Source: Sodiomyces alkalinus F11 (Eukaryota > Ascomycota > Sordariomycetes > Glomerellales > Plectosphaerellaceae). Taken from it: a stretch of DNA of 64,000 bases. Where the stretch lies: contig NW_021167079.1 in assembly GCF_003711515.1 (NCBI RefSeq), positions 175,471 through 239,470 of the forward strand, written 5' to 3'. This document shows positions 1-12,903 of the stretch, one piece after another (position 1 is the stretch's first letter; every line of letters begins with the position of its first letter). Made by a program: the position numbers and the translations under genes. The notes below the pieces were generated by a model, which ran no database searches, had not been told where the DNA came from, and worked only from the letters and a program-made list of their open reading frames with translations.

Positions 1-800
1 AGGCTAGTTTTATACTATTTATCTTCGTGGATAGAGTTTAACGTATTAAGCCTAAGGTAATATTCTATAATAAACTAGATAGTACTATTAAAAAGAAAGA
101 AGAATATCTATATTACCCTAGCGTTATAGTGGAATTTAATAACACCGATTATAATAACGAGGTTCTTTTCGCTTAGTTAATTAACAAGGAACTAGTCCGT
201 ATTCTAAATGATAAGGAGGGGATACTAGTTATAGATATCGCGGCTTTTTATAAAACCTCTGCTATTAAATAAACGTTAAAACAGGGTAAAATACTACCTC
301 CTATAGTGCTTATAGATTATACTTCTTACGTTTAACTACTAGATACGTATATTAACGGTTTACTAAACAATGGTTCTTCGTGATACTATAGACTCTTTAA
401 GTAATTAACGAGATTAAGAGGGGGATAGGGCTTAGACCCTATCTGAACGTAGGGTATTTACTATATATATAGTAGACTACGCGATATATATTCTTTATAA
501 CGAAAAGAAGGATATACTTAAGTAGTTATTTACGGAGTATAGTATATCTATTAATCCTAACGGTAGCGAAGATTACGGTATACAAATTAAGGAAATAAAC
601 CTCTCGGATATCAACTTAGATAGGGTTAAAGTAGATATAATAAAGCAGGAATATATATATAAGATGCCTCGGTATATTAATAGCCTTACTAATAAGGTTA
701 TTATACCTGTAGAAGTATTAGGATTACCTTAAAACACCTATGGATCCATAAACATTAAGACACTATAAGGTTTTTTAAGGATAAGGTGTATTAAGATCTT
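1..800 (+). pseudogene. Pogo-like DDE transposase, 3' part, RIP-damaged
   Basis: Reading from about base 23 in one frame gives a run resembling the C-terminal part of the DDE domain of fungal pogo/Fot1-type transposases. Examples are a phrase like LVIDIAAFYKTSAIK (candidate catalytic Asp codon at 234-236) and, near 300-360, a stretch like DYTSYVQLLDTYING, matching the family's usual 'PxGCTSxxQPLD' region. A second block in another frame (about 470-690) reads like the family's C-terminal segment. The frame is broken by TAA/TAG/TGA stops, most explained by RIP of CAA/CAG/TGG. The N-terminal DNA-binding part and any left terminal inverted repeat lie before the window. No right inverted repeat was found before element A at 857. 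It cannot encode an active enzyme. Confidence 0.65.
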
Positions 801-856
801 AGGGAAGAAGGTAGATCTAGTAGTATATTTAGAGGTATAGGACGAATAGTAACGTT

Positions 857-1060
857 TGTTAGATAAAGCGTAGTCGAAATCGTCACAAAATAGGTTAAAA
901 TTGATTGAGGCTATTATATATAATTATGACTGTGTGAGGACCGTTAGGGAATCGCTGCCACCGTATTTTGTATAGTGCAGATTCTATAAGCATTTACCCG
1001 GATTATACTCTTAGTAATCCGGCCTATAACGTAACTGAAAAGACTATAGTCTATTCGATA
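857..1060 (-). repeat. 3' LTR of copia element A
   Basis: 204 bp. On the plus strand it begins TGTTAGATAAAG and ends in a mutated form of TGTTCGACA. It aligns along its whole length with 6339-6541 and with the LTR at 27018-27220. This copy is more heavily RIP-mutated than its partner. Confidence 0.85.
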
Positions 1061-4000
1061 TACCCCCTAATCGCCCTAAACGTCAGTTAGGCGAGTAAAG
1101 CTATTCATAACCAGCAGATATAACAGGTATATAACCTATATAATCTCTCCGTTATAGCCGCCCTTAAATTTATTCTCTAGGTCCTCTAAATACTCTATCC
1201 GGACTTCCTCTAGGTATTTTTGCTATAGCCGTTCCTGTATATCTAGTACGCCTACCTAGGACCTAAATATCTTAAATTTCTCGCTATATAACGCCTTTAT
1301 TAATCTATCTACCACTATTTCCGCGCTCGTAATATACGTTACGAGTATTTACCCTTATTTCTTTACTTAACGTAACTCATAGCTATAGATATTAACGTGG
1401 CGGAGGCGCGTTATTAACGTGCTAATCTCTTAATTAACTAATCGAATCGTTTAGTTATTATCGTATAAAATCCTTAATTCCGGATTATTAAATTCCACTC
1501 CTATACTAAGTAATAGGCGTTATATAAAGGTACCCTCTTTTACACCTTATACTAACGCTAATAGCTCTGCTTCCGTTATTAACGTCGTGACCGTATCCTG
1601 CTTATTAGCGCGCTACGCGATTATACCGCTAAATAAGCGTATCATGTACGCTTAACTACTCTTTCGATTAAGGGTATTATTGGTAAACGAGGCGTTAGTG
1701 TAGATTTTAATAGTATCGCCACCCCCTAGTTCTAACGTAAACGATTAGCTATTAATTAGATAAAGGATTAGATAATCGGCGGCCTTATGGTGAATAGGCC
1801 CTGGATTAACGTTATATCGGTATAGCCTAGATACTATAAACGCGATATTAGGCCGCGATATCACTACTATATATAGTATAGATCCTATCTTCCGTTAATA
1901 GCTTTTAACGTTAATCGAGGTCCCTAAATAGGGCAGTAGCTCTATAACCTTAATTAGGTGCGTTAGGTAATAGTTACTGCTATGCTTACTATTCGGCTTT
2001 AATAGGCGTTCTAACTTAGTAAGGTAGTCGTGTTATAATTATTAGATTTTACGGGTAACGCGGTCGCGAATAACCTTAATACTAAGGAACCACTATAGAG
2101 GATCGCCACCTTATAGGTTATAATGGCGTTATAGGTTATTAACGGCCTGCTTTATCTACGCCTTATATTATTCCTTATAAGTAATAACGATATTATTAAC
2201 GTAGAAGAATGGGATTAAACCGCGGCGCAGAAAATAACACGGTCCTTATAGTACTATCTAGAAGCTATCCGCTAAAAGAAAAGGCGAAAAGTGCTTTTAC
2301 TAAAGCAGTAAAGACTCCTTAAGTCTATATAACGCCTTGTTCAGATATAAACGACTTCTAGGGGCTGGAAAGCCTAGCGGCGGGTATATATAGATATTAT
2401 AGGGGAGGGGCGCGTGTATAAACGCGTTTATAATATTAAACTATAATAGCGTAAGGTTAAATCGGGCGGTAATAGCTATTAACGCGCGGAATAACCGTCC
2501 GGCTAGCGTTACTACGTATATCTCTTTAAGTAAGGATTAATACTACTAATCTCCTTATACCACAAGCCTTACCTTATATTTATATAGAAATCTATGCTTA
2601 TCGAACTTATATATCATTACCTATATCGAATTAAGAACCTGATATCTATCTACTACAGATACCGGTACCCGTATCCACGACCCTATCTCTTTATGACTCC
2701 GTAGGTGGTCTTCTTACACCTATCGGAATAAATGGCCGTAAGGGTGCGAGGGTATATCGCGAGGGTTCTTCGGAGAAGGAGGGAGGTCTTTACGGTAGAT
2801 CTTTACGGCCGCCGGGGTAACCGCCGGAGTAACCGCCGGAGTTATATTTCCCGATAGAGTCTCCCGGGTTATGCTTCTGGTAGCTGCTGCCGGGGCCGTG
2901 GATTCGTAGGGTGTTATTGAACGCCGCTATAATACTATAGGCGTAGACCTTTTTAACCGTAATTTATTTAGCAGAGTCCTATTCAATATATATATATTAG
3001 GGGCGTGGCGGTTAGCGTTAAACGCAGTAACCTAATAGTCTGTTTTCTAGCTATCTCCTTACCTAATTAGTCGCGCTCCCTTATCTATAAGGAGCCCTAT
3101 AGCTATAATTATAGGGGTATTATAGCACCGTATTCCTTTATCTATAAGGAACCCTGCGGCTATAACCGTCGAGGATTCACGATTTCCTAATATCACGGGT
3201 ACTATTAGCGCTATAACCGATAGTAGAGTTACTAGTAGAGTAGGAAGTAATAGATCGGGCGGATATAGACGGTGATTAGGCGCTATACCGGCTAAATTAT
3301 ACTATTTACAACCTAAAACTTATCCTGATTAAGTCGAGATAGCCTCCTCTACCCCCTCACGGCTAAGTATTACGGATTATAACCTTAACGGTAAAGCCGT
3401 CGAGGAAGGGGATCCGGGGGGAAGCTCCCCTGATAAAGGGTTAAAATTAAAATAAGCAGTTATATAAGGCGGAGGGGGGTCCTTAGCTTATACGTCCGTA
3501 AATGGCTATAAATCTCTAGCCCTCTCCTACTCGATCTAACTAATCAGGTCTTCTAGTTACCCCTCGGTTAATTAACGGAGGTTATCCTTAAAGGTGGCGA
3601 TATCGCCGTTAAAGAAGGCGTGTTCGTTAAAATCTATATCGCGTGTACGAATACCGCGGTGGTAGCAACGGCCTAGCACCTAGATACGGAAGATATTAGT
3701 GGAATCGTAGCCGACGAGGTAGCCGATATAGGCGTAAGGGGCGATACGATTTAATAGCTTATTAGCGCTCTTTTAGGCGTCCTTTATTATCGCGTACGCT
3801 TTATAGCCGTAAGCTCGAAGATATAATAGAACCGGCTTCCTTTTAAAGAGAACCTCCTATAGCGTTTTCTATTCCTTATTATTGTACTGCCTTTATAGCG
3901 TCCGGTTATAGACGTATATAGCCGTGGGAATAGCCTTAGGCTATATAAACAGCGGCAGTTTTACGTGGATATTTATCGCACGACCCTTCGAAATAACCAC

Positions 4001-6338
4001 GGCAGTAGCGCGTTCGACACCCCCGTTCTACGCTTAAGTATCGGTAGTAGATACTTCTAAAAGAATACCCTCGTCACGTAGGAATTAGGTGATATCGTGG
4101 GATTAAGTTAGCTTATTATCTAATTCGAGAACGCGCACCTTATAGCCTAATTAGCGGTCTACCTAGGCGAGGAATTCCTTAATTATTACCAGGATATCCA
4201 CTGCCAACTTACTCTGTATAATATAGGTAGCCGTAAAACCACTATAACGGTCGGTGAAAAATATAAACCGCGAGTCCCCGTCGGATATTCGGTTAAATCC
4301 GTGAAATTAATCGCTTACCGCTCCCTTATATAAGTAGGTACGGTACGAGGGCGCCTACTAATATACCGTTTAATCTTTATAAGCTCGTAGGCCTCGTAGT
4401 CGATAGTTATTAGTCCCTTTATTTTAACCCCCTACGTCTACTCTTCTAGGTGCCGAAGTGGTTTAGGGCCTATATACCCTAGCCGTAGATACTATAAAAT
4501 ACCCTCCGTAGTGCTTAGATAGCGTATCGTCGAATTATAGATAGCTTTTTAGGTGGCAGAAGACGAAGAAGAGCCTAGAAAAGCAGCCGTAGATTAGTTA
4601 GAGGGCACGTATTTAATAACGGTTTAATCGAAGCGGTGACTTAGCTAGCATAATATAGATCTATCGGAACGCCGAATATAGTTATTTAGTAGCTTCTAAT
4701 CCTACTAGTATCCTCGTAGTCGTAACCGTTAGTTTAAGATTAAAGTATAGGCAAAATCCTCGTAGTATACGATATTTAATAATCTAAAATCAAGGCCTCC
4801 TATTAGTCCGTCTAATCTCACGGTCATATTACCGTAGCCTTTAATAGGTAGCGATAAGCTACCTACGACTAAGTAATCTCCCTGCGTAGCAGGTATAAAA
4901 TCAGAAAAGCGGGAAAATCGTTAAAGATATAAATAGTAGCGCCGAAATCGAGGATAGTATAGGCTTAAAGAGGGTAATTAGTAGTAGTGCCCGCTATAAA
5001 GCTAGCTGTGTAGGAGAAGCCGCTACGGACGCTACTATAGTTAGGTCACGCCTCTTTAAGCTATATAGAATCCCGGCCTATATCCTTCTTCACTTTCTTT
5101 ACGGTGCGTAGTTCTTCTACTTCTGCGCGTATAGTAGGGTCGTATTTAAGGATCCGGTCGAAGGTTATTTTAATGCTTTCGTAGGGCGTCTAGCTGTTAA
5201 ACGCTATCTCCGGAAAGATATAGTAATAGGCGTTAATATCGTGATACAGTATAGTATATACTTAACAGAGTTCCCCTTATCGGAGGGCAGATTAACGTCT
5301 TTTAGTAGAAGAACGGTTAGTTAAAGTAGCTAAAGGTGTGGCTATAAATACCGCGGTAATAGGATTCTTAGCTTTATTCTTCCCACGGCCGCCCTTTTTA
5401 CGGGGCTTAGCTATAGCCTCTAAGTTATTTTTACCCTCCTCGCTTCCGGTATATAGTGTAGGGAATACTATAGCGCGGTGGCTACCGCGTTTTCCTTAGT
5501 CCTTAAGTCTAGTATTAATATATTTCTAACTAAGGGTATAAAGATCTTCGGGTATAACTACTTAGTTATCTATAAGGCGTCCCTCGGCCTTAGTCTAATC
5601 GCGGCCGGTATAGGGGCGTATATCTCTAAAGAAGTCTATAACCTATATATACGTGGCGGGCTTCGAACCGGTATCTTTATAGCTTTATAGTAGTAGCTAC
5701 TACTTATCTAACTACTCCCCAAGCTTCTTAAGGCTATTCGTAGGGTACCGAGTATATTCGATATACTCTTCGTGGGTATTAGTTTAGCGAGTGGCTAGGT
5801 ATTAATCCGTATCGCGTTTAACGGCGTTATATACCTCGTGAGGCGTGCCTCCTCGTAGTAGTTATCTACGGCTTTAGTCGATAGTATTACCCTGCTAGGT
5901 TAGTATAGCGTTAATCCCCTTTAGGTAGCTATCGTATTACGCTTATGAAATCTTCCAGCACGCGATTTCAATATCATACGCCTTTTAGCCGGCCTCCGTA
6001 AGATTAAGATATTACATAGGGGTACGCCTAGACGTTATAGAGGGGAAGGAGTCATAATTCGGCATTATAGGCTTTTCGGGGGACTAAGTCGGATCGACTA
6101 GGCGGAGACACCTCTACACGTTATTATAGGTAGTAACCGATTCGTATAGGCGTCGCCAGAGCTCCTAATCCTTATAGGTTTTATACGTAATAGGGCTAAG
6201 ATACGATATCTTAATAGTTATTTATAAATTAACACGCTATATCGCCGCGGCTAGATAGATTCTTAATTCGATAGCAGTAAAGGTAAAAGGGGAGGTAAAA
6301 AATAAGGTATATCTCTATTAGTAAGTAAGACTCTTAAT
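1061..6338 (-). pseudogene. gag-pol of copia element A, RIP-inactivated
   Basis: Minus-strand reading shows remnants of a single copia polyprotein. The gag region lies about 5100-6250 and the protease about 4860-4960. The integrase is about 3800-4430. The RT is about 2140-2800, with FYVDD appearing as FYVNN near 2190, where GAC has become AAC. The RNase H is about 1400-1760, carrying the family's TEAELLAL-type motif. Stops occur every few tens of codons. The small plus-strand open frames inside it (e.g. 5478-5690) are antisense shadows. Confidence 0.75.
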
Positions 6339-6541
6339 TATCAGATAAAGCGTAGTCAAAATCGTTATAAAATAGGTCAAAATTAATTAAGGCAATTATG
6401 GATAATTGTAACTGTATCAGACCGTCAGGGAAACCCTGCCACCGTATTTTATATAGTGCAGATTCTGTAAGCCTCCACCCGGATTGTACCCTTAGTAATC
6501 CGGCCCATTACGTAACCGAAAAGACCATGGTCTGTTCGACA
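6339..6541 (-). repeat. 5' LTR of copia element A
   Basis: 203 bp. On the minus strand it starts TGTCGAACAGACC and ends near TTTATCTGATA. It retains many more TG/CA dinucleotides than the outer copy at 857-1060. It lies directly beside the unmutated spacer at 6542. Confidence 0.85.
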
Positions 6542-6625
6542 GTAGATAGTCTGGGTCAAAATGAACACACGAATTCTCGAACACAATTGCATAAGGTACC
6601 TAGGTACCTAGCAAGCAACTGATAA
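6542..6625. other. Unique spacer between elements A and C
   Basis: 84 bp with no RIP signature, including a GGTACCTAGGTACCTAG run of a kind common between genes of Sordariomycetes. It ends in GATAA, the left target-site duplication of element C. I read it as original host DNA upstream of UTP21, separated from the gene by later insertions. It holds no gene. Confidence 0.6.
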
Positions 6626-6818
6626 TGTCAGAACACAAATAAGGTACGCGGAATTATGTGTGTATTCATCTAAGTGAAGTTTGTGATACTTCACGGGGAT
6701 GTCTAACTATACAGAAAAAGCAGGGGAAATAAGAGTGGATATATAGGAGCGAGGTACTCTATACGTCTGATATAATATTGTTTATCATACCTCGATAAGG
6801 TGGCTGTGGCATCTAACA
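6626..6818 (-). repeat. 3' LTR of copia element C
   Basis: 193 bp, plus-strand ends TGTCAGAACA and CATCTAACA. It matches 12430-12622 over its full length. It is visibly less RIP-mutated than the partner LTR, e.g. TGTGTGTATTCATCT here against ATATATGTATTTATCT there. Confidence 0.9.
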
Positions 6819-9800
6819 CACCCCCCCAGAACTACAGGATTAATCCTGACTGTTCCGCTTAATTTAAAGCCGTAAATCTAGGGTAAAACAGTGGCCTAGA
6901 TATTGATCTAACGGTTAAAGAGCGGCTTATTAAAAAGCGCGCTCCTTTTATGCCTAACAACGTTGAAAACGTGTAAAAACGGGTGGTTAAATTAACTGTA
7001 AAACCACGTTAAAAACGGGTGCCTAAATAATAATCTAAAGGGCACTAAAACCACGGTTAATCTAGGCAATAGATTATAAACTCGGCACCGCGCCTCTTAT
7101 AATTGCCGTAAGCCCCGTGGCTTAGGACCTTTATCCCTAACAGATATATAAACGCCCTATATTTCTACGAGGGCAGTATCTTTATAAGGCTATCGCTGAC
7201 TATATCGTGGGTAGCGACTTAATTAATCGAGATAGTCCATTTTTAAACGGTTTATCGGATGTAAAGGGCGTGGATATCGAGATACTTTAATTTCGAGTTA
7301 ATCTAAGGCCTAGGGGATTCTAATAGCTACTTAGTTTATTAATTATCCTAGTATACTATTAGTAGTTCCTCCTTAAAAGTAAGGGTAAGGTCCTTTATTA
7401 AACGCCTTAGCGCGATATACTGCCTAGTAGTAGCAGAAAAGGCTACTAGCTCGGCCTTAGTACTAGAGGTCACGAGGCTTATTTACTTATTTACTTTCTA
7501 GTCTATAGGACCGCCGAATAGTAGGGTTATATACCCTTACGAGCTATACCTAGTCTTACGGTCGTCTACGAAGGCGGCGTCGGAAGTATAGAAGAGTGCA
7601 GGCTTTTAGTAGTCTTTATATAGTCCGAAGTAGAGGTATAGGGTCTTTATCGAGCCGAGATACTTTAAATACCTATCGGCAGCCTCGTGATACTATTTTA
7701 ACGGGTTAGTACTGAATTCGGTAAGCCTCGAAGCGGCTTTAGAGACGTTAGGCCGGGTCTAATAGGCGGCGTAGTTAATAGAACCGACCTTCCGAAGATA
7801 TAGATAGATTAATTCTTCGGAGGCTTATTAGTCGGTAGTAGATAGTTCTAAAACGTTAGGATAAGGAAGAGGGCTTTTAACCCTATAACCTTTAGAATCT
7901 ACCTATAATGCCTTTATCTTATCGGTGATATAGTTCTCGAGGGAAAGCTAAAGCCTACGTTATTAGCGATCCTGAATAACCCTAATCCCTAGGAACCACT
8001 TAATTAGGCCTAGATCTCTGATCTGGAAGTGCTGCTGTATCTGTTATATAAGGTTATTAGTAGTAGATTAATATTCCTTCCTATAGATTAAAATAATATC
8101 GTCTATATAGAAAAACGCGATTAGTTCCTTGCTTTTAAAGACGTAATCGTCTTTAGTTACTTACTTTAGGTCGTACTTACCTAAAACTAAAAAGAGCTAT
8201 TCGTGCTATAGCTTTAGGGAACGACGGAGGCTATATAATGCTCGGCGTAGCCGTTAAATCCCTCTACGTTATATAGGATGACGTTACTTTAAAAGGTCCT
8301 TAAGCTATTTGTGGGCTTTAAGGCCTGTAGCCGACTAGAGTAACTACTAACTAGGAGGATCCTTAATATAGATTTCCTCGTTAAGTAGGGTATTAGTAAA
8401 TACGTTAACAGCGTTAAGTTACTAAGTCTTAAGATCGAAATAGGCTATAATACCTATTAGCGACCTAAAGGTCATTTTAGCGAGGGTGGAGGCGTAAGCG
8501 TTAAGGTGGTTATTAGGTTATTAATCCCCTCGAACATAAAGGCGCGCCTTAAACTTATTAACGTAACTAGTAGGATCGACCTTATACTTAATAACCTATT
8601 TAAGGTTTAGTAGCCTTAGAACTAATTTGGGTACTCCCGAGCTATACCCCTATTAGTAGGACTATTCCCACTATTTAAAGGTGCCTATTAACCTAAGCGT
8701 GCCGACCTCCTAGGAGGCGGCCTTAATCTATTCTAATTTATAGGGACTCTTTAGCATTTAAGACTAGTTTAGAGGTTCCTTAGATATATCGCGGTATAGT
8801 AGCGGCTTCTTCGGTATCTTGATCTGATTATAGAAGGTATAAAAGGAAGGAGGCGTATAACGGTTGATTAGACGCTTATTACGGGTAGGCCGGTCGGTAG
8901 CGGCTATGAGAATAATAGGAGGGCGGTTTTTTCTGTTTATAAAAGCAGGTTAGTTAGCTATAGTAGTAGAAGAAAAGGTTTATAAAGACTTAGCTATAGT
9001 AGGTGGCTCTACCGTAGCAGGAGCCGTAGATACTGGATTAACGGCGGTAGTAGTGGTTAATTTCTTTTTAAGAACCGATTAGTTAGGGGATAATAATTCT
9101 ATATTAATAGTATCGCCGGTTATAGCCGTATTGTTAGATTAATCTTCGGTATCGTTAGGCCGTTTACAAATAGGCGGTAGATCCGTAGTTCCGGTTAGTG
9201 GTATAGGAGGACCGTTTATAGTTATTAGAGGAGGGAAAATAGGTGCCGTTAAAGGTATAATTATAGGTATAATTATAGAAGACGTTAAAGTAGGTGCCGC
9301 CGGAGGCGTGGAAGGCGTTATAGGGCTTATTTACTCTAATGCACGTGCCTATTAATTAGGTGCCTCCTGCTATTCCTGCTATTATTATTCTTCTGCAGAT
9401 TCTGTAGTAGTTATTAAACCTGCACCTCTATTTACCCCCCTAAAAGCATTAGTAGTAGTAGTAGCGGCCGCTATAGCCTCCCTTATAGTATTCTATTCTA
9501 GTAGCGTTTAAGGGTGAAAATCGACTACGCCGGTAGTAATACTTAAAGAATCGTGGAGTTAATAATCTATAGGCAGATTAAGCTGCTCGAAAACCTTAAT
9601 TAACACCTTAGGTTCGTGGTCACGATCTTTATATAGCTATTTTTCGTTAAAAGTGACGTCTTTTATGCGTAGGATCCTCCCTAATTTTAGTACCTAAATC
9701 CGGTATATGTTAGTGCTTTTATAGCCGATCAAATAGCCGATATATACTCTCTCCGCGAGCTTAGCATTACGGTTATAACCTCGTTAATAATCCGCGGTTA

Positions 9801-12429
9801 GTGGATAGGCTCTATACCTATACCTTTTTAGGTAGTTAACTATAGGCTTTATTAGGATCTTCTTTAGGCCTTATTTATAAATCTAATCCTCTATCTACCC
9901 TTAAGATATTTGCTATTAGAGGTCCTTCCGAGGGATAAGGTTATACAGATATACTATAATAGCTACTAGTTCTGGGTATATATCCTATTAGATACCTAAG
10001 GCCATAGCTAGGGTCCTCGTGATAGTAGAAATAACGCCGCCGTGGTATTCTGCCTTCGGATTCTGCGCGGCTATATATAGCGATAACCTCTTAAGCAAAA
10101 TCCCTCTCTTATCGGCCTATTTATCGAAGCCTTTCTAAAGGGATCTTTCTTTATCTAGGCGGATTACTATAATTATATAGTAGTACTGCCTTTAAAGGAA
10201 GAACTTAAAATTCACTAATATAGGTAAGGCTAATTTATAGTCACGCAGGAATCGTATAATAGCTTAACGAGTACAGGGATCGTATAAAAGTATTACGACC
10301 TTTATACCGTTATAGGCCATATTAAGACTAAACAGGTTAACCTCCACCCTATACTATAGTATTATTATTTAGTAGTTAGGCGACCGTCTAGATACTACCT
10401 TCTTCGCCTTACTAAGTGTATAGGCCTTATAATCTACTATAAGAGGACCTTTTCCTTTAATAACGCCTCCGATAAGGGTATCTTTAATTTTATCGAGGGT
10501 AATACCGCCGGCGTGCCTTAGCCTCCTATACTATAAGCGAGCGTCTACCACGCTTATAGTAGGCGTTATAGAGCTATTAAAGAAGCTACTTAGTAGGTGC
10601 TATTAGCGATCCGTTAAAACGAGGGCGTATTAATCGTTAACGTTATTAAGTAGTAAGGCTAATAAGCTCTCTTCGGCAGATCTCTTAACCTTTAAGACCT
10701 CGAGGTCGGTATTAAAAACGATACCCTATTCCTTTAATCTTCTGGTTATAATTAAGGTTGTTAGGTAATCTTATATAAAAGTAACACGATTTAGCATTAA
10801 AACGAAAGGATTACTATATTCGTCGTCTTCTTTTAAGTATATCCTGCTATAACGCTTAACTAGCTTAGTCTCTCCACCACCCGTCTAAAAACGATACTCT
10901 TCTATAGCAGGTTCGTAGTCCTGTAGCAGATATCGTTAGTTAGTAATATACCTAGAGGTGCCGGAATCGATTAATAGCTAGTTAAAGAGGTTATTACTAA
11001 TATTACGGTTTAGTTATAGAAGAGAGTATATTCTATAGGATTCCTTATCGGAATCCTTATCCTGGTTATCGATAAAATTAGATACCTCCGTCGACGATTC
11101 TTTCGGCTATAACTTCTAAGAGTTCTTTTTAGCACCTGTTTTTAGGCTTTTAGCGTCCTTTTCGATATTCTCCCGGAATCTCTTTTAACGTTCGTTATCC
11201 TAGGTCTTAATAATCTGGTTATAGCATTCTAAGATTTCTTTTAAAGGTGTGTATCCCTTTTTCCTGTATACCTTATTAACGTTTAGGCATTTCTATAAAG
11301 GCTTATAGTTATATTTACTCCTCTTCTTATTACGGTAATCGTAAAGACACTCTTTCTTTTACTATAGAGAGGACTACTAAATATCTTACTATCCTAATTA
11401 TGCTCGCTAATCCTTACCTTCTTTATCCTTACCTAGGAAGGTTACCGTATAAAAGGATACTACGGTAGGCTTCTTATCGAGTCGGTATAGGTGGCGGCGA
11501 TAAAGCTATATCGTATATTCCTCCACGATAGATTAAATCAAGGTTAGGTCTTCCTCTTCTAACCGGATAAGCTATATAAAACGTCCTTCTAACCACTCTA
11601 ATACTATATAGCCGATAGCGTTAAAGAAGCCGTCTATCTATTATTTCATAGTATCGTATTCTTAAACTTTATACATCTCGGCGTCGCGGTATAGCTTTAT
11701 AAAGTCTTCTAGCTAGCGCTCGTGGGGTATACGCCTAACGTTTTAGAGGTATTCGTCCTAGCGTCCCTTAATCAGTAACTTCTAGGTGGCGTTCGTTAGC
11801 TTAAGGTGCGTCTTAAGGGTATACAGGATATCCTTAACTTCCATTTTACTAGCGTACTAATCCTTTAAAGCAGGGCTAACCGTGTTCGCGATATAGTCGT
11901 GGAGTACTTATATCCCCCTCTTTTTAGCCTTATACCGATCCTCTTCCACCTGCCAGATCTTAAACAGTATATCCTAATTAGTGGCGTTACGTTCTTCGGC
12001 TATAGTAGGAGGTTATAGTGGATCGGTTCGAATATGGCGCTTAGGCCGTTTAGCATTTTTAAGGTTAGGATTAACGAGGTCGGCAATATTATGAGAGTAC
12101 GCGATACTTATTACGGCTTTAATATAAGGCCTTTAATCTTTCGGAGAGGTAAGCGTTACGAGGCCTATAACGGGTATTACTACCGTGGAAGTTATCGTTA
12201 TACTAATAAAAAGTAGTAGAATAGGATAATCGAAAAGGTTAATTAACTATACTAAACGCTTTAAACGGTAGTACGATAAAAACGATAAAATGATTAAATA
12301 AAACTAAAGTAGGCGGACGTTACTAATAATACTAAACTACCCGCTATAGATTTAAGGCTGATTTTGATAGCCTAGAAGCTATAGGATCGATCGGAATAGC
12401 TTTGTTTATTAGAACGCCGGGCTTAGAAC
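6819..12429 (-). pseudogene. gag-pol of copia element C, RIP-inactivated
   Basis: Minus-strand motifs run in copia order. Gag is about 11200-12350. The protease, near 10940-10990, reads like LLIDSGTSRYITN and so keeps the DSG active-site triplet. The gag-pre-integrase block near 10480-10560 reads RRLRHAGGI. The integrase is about 9600-10450. The RT is about 7960-8700, with FFYIDDIILIY near 8085-8120. The RNase H, near 7397-7462, reads AELVAFSATTRQYIA. Many TAA/TAG stops interrupt it. About 6830-7200 is the likely 3' untranslated part, where no coding motif was seen. The plus-strand open frame 12034-12216 is an antisense shadow. No tRNA primer match could be assigned next to the 5' LTR. Confidence 0.8.
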
Positions 12430-12622
12430 TATTAGAATATAAATAAGGTACGCGGAAATATATATGTATTTATCTAAGTGAAGTTTATGACACTTCACGG
12501 GGATATCTAACTATATAGAAAAAGCAGGGGAAATAAGGGTGGATATATAGGAGCGAGGTACTCCACACGTCTAACATAATATAGTTTATCACACCCCGAT
12601 AAGGTGGCTATAGTATCTGACA
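12430..12622 (-). repeat. 5' LTR of copia element C
   Basis: 193 bp. The plus-strand start TATTAGAATA is a RIP-altered TGTCAGAACA and the end is TATCTGACA. It is followed at once by the GATAA target-site duplication. Confidence 0.9.
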
Positions 12623-12688
12623 GATAAGATACAAAAAAATAGGCAGAGGGAAAAGAAAAAAAGAAAAAAACAAGCAAAGGAAAGACGA
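12623..12688. other. Unique purine-rich spacer between elements C and B
   Basis: A short A-rich, unmutated segment. It starts with the right GATAA duplication of C and ends with the left GACGA duplication of B (12684-12688). It is probably original upstream sequence of UTP21. No gene is present. Confidence 0.6.
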
Positions 12689-12903
12689 TGTCGGATAGAC
12701 TATGGCCCGTTTATGGATTTACGGTTACATAATGGGCCGGATTGCCGAGCTTATAATCCGGATAGACACCTGCAGAATCTTCACCACTAATATTACGGTG
12801 GCAGGAATTCTCTAACGGTCCGTTACAGTTATAATACACACATAACTAACTTAATTAATTTTAACCGTTTTTTCTAACGATTTTGACTACGCTTTATCTG
12901 ATA
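12689..12903 (+). repeat. 5' LTR of copia element B
   Basis: 215 bp, starting TGTCGGATAG and ending TTATCTGATA. It differs from the 3' LTR mainly by TG/TA and CA/TA transitions. It shares its 3' third with the A and D LTRs. Confidence 0.92.

Larger units (their letters stand above)
857..6541 (-). mobile_element. Ty1/copia LTR retrotransposon A (dead, RIP-mutated)
   Basis: A 5.69-kb element is bounded by two direct LTRs (857-1060 and 6339-6541). Read on the minus strand, the order is 5' LTR, gag, protease, integrase, RT, RNase H, 3' LTR, which is the copia order. It is the same family as element B (12689-18383) in the opposite orientation: for example 2960-3090 here is the reverse complement of 16160-16310 apart from transitions. 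The polypurine tract (AGGGGGTA on the minus strand) abuts the 3' LTR at 1061. The bases flanking the two ends (ACGTT before, GTAGA after) do not form a target-site duplication, unlike for B and C. One end may therefore have been recombined. Confidence 0.85.
6626..12622 (-). mobile_element. Ty1/copia LTR retrotransposon C (dead, RIP-mutated)
   Basis: A 6.0-kb element bounded by 193-bp direct LTRs (6626-6818 and 12430-12622) and flanked by a perfect 5-bp target-site duplication, GATAA (6621-6625 and 12623-12627). Orientation is minus: a G-rich polypurine tract (CTGGGGGGGTG on the minus strand) abuts the LTR at 6819, and the coding motifs read on the minus strand in copia order. It is a different copia family from A and B; LTR and coding sequences do not match them. 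Confidence 0.9.

Noticed and set aside
5478..5690. Small plus-strand ORF with hydrophobic stretches
   Set aside because: It is antisense to the gag region of copia element A and has no independent support. The same applies to 12034-12216, 49712-49924, 53093-53404 and 56284-56511.
857..6546. Target-site duplication of element A
   Set aside because: ACGTT on the left and GTAGA on the right are not related even allowing for RIP transitions.
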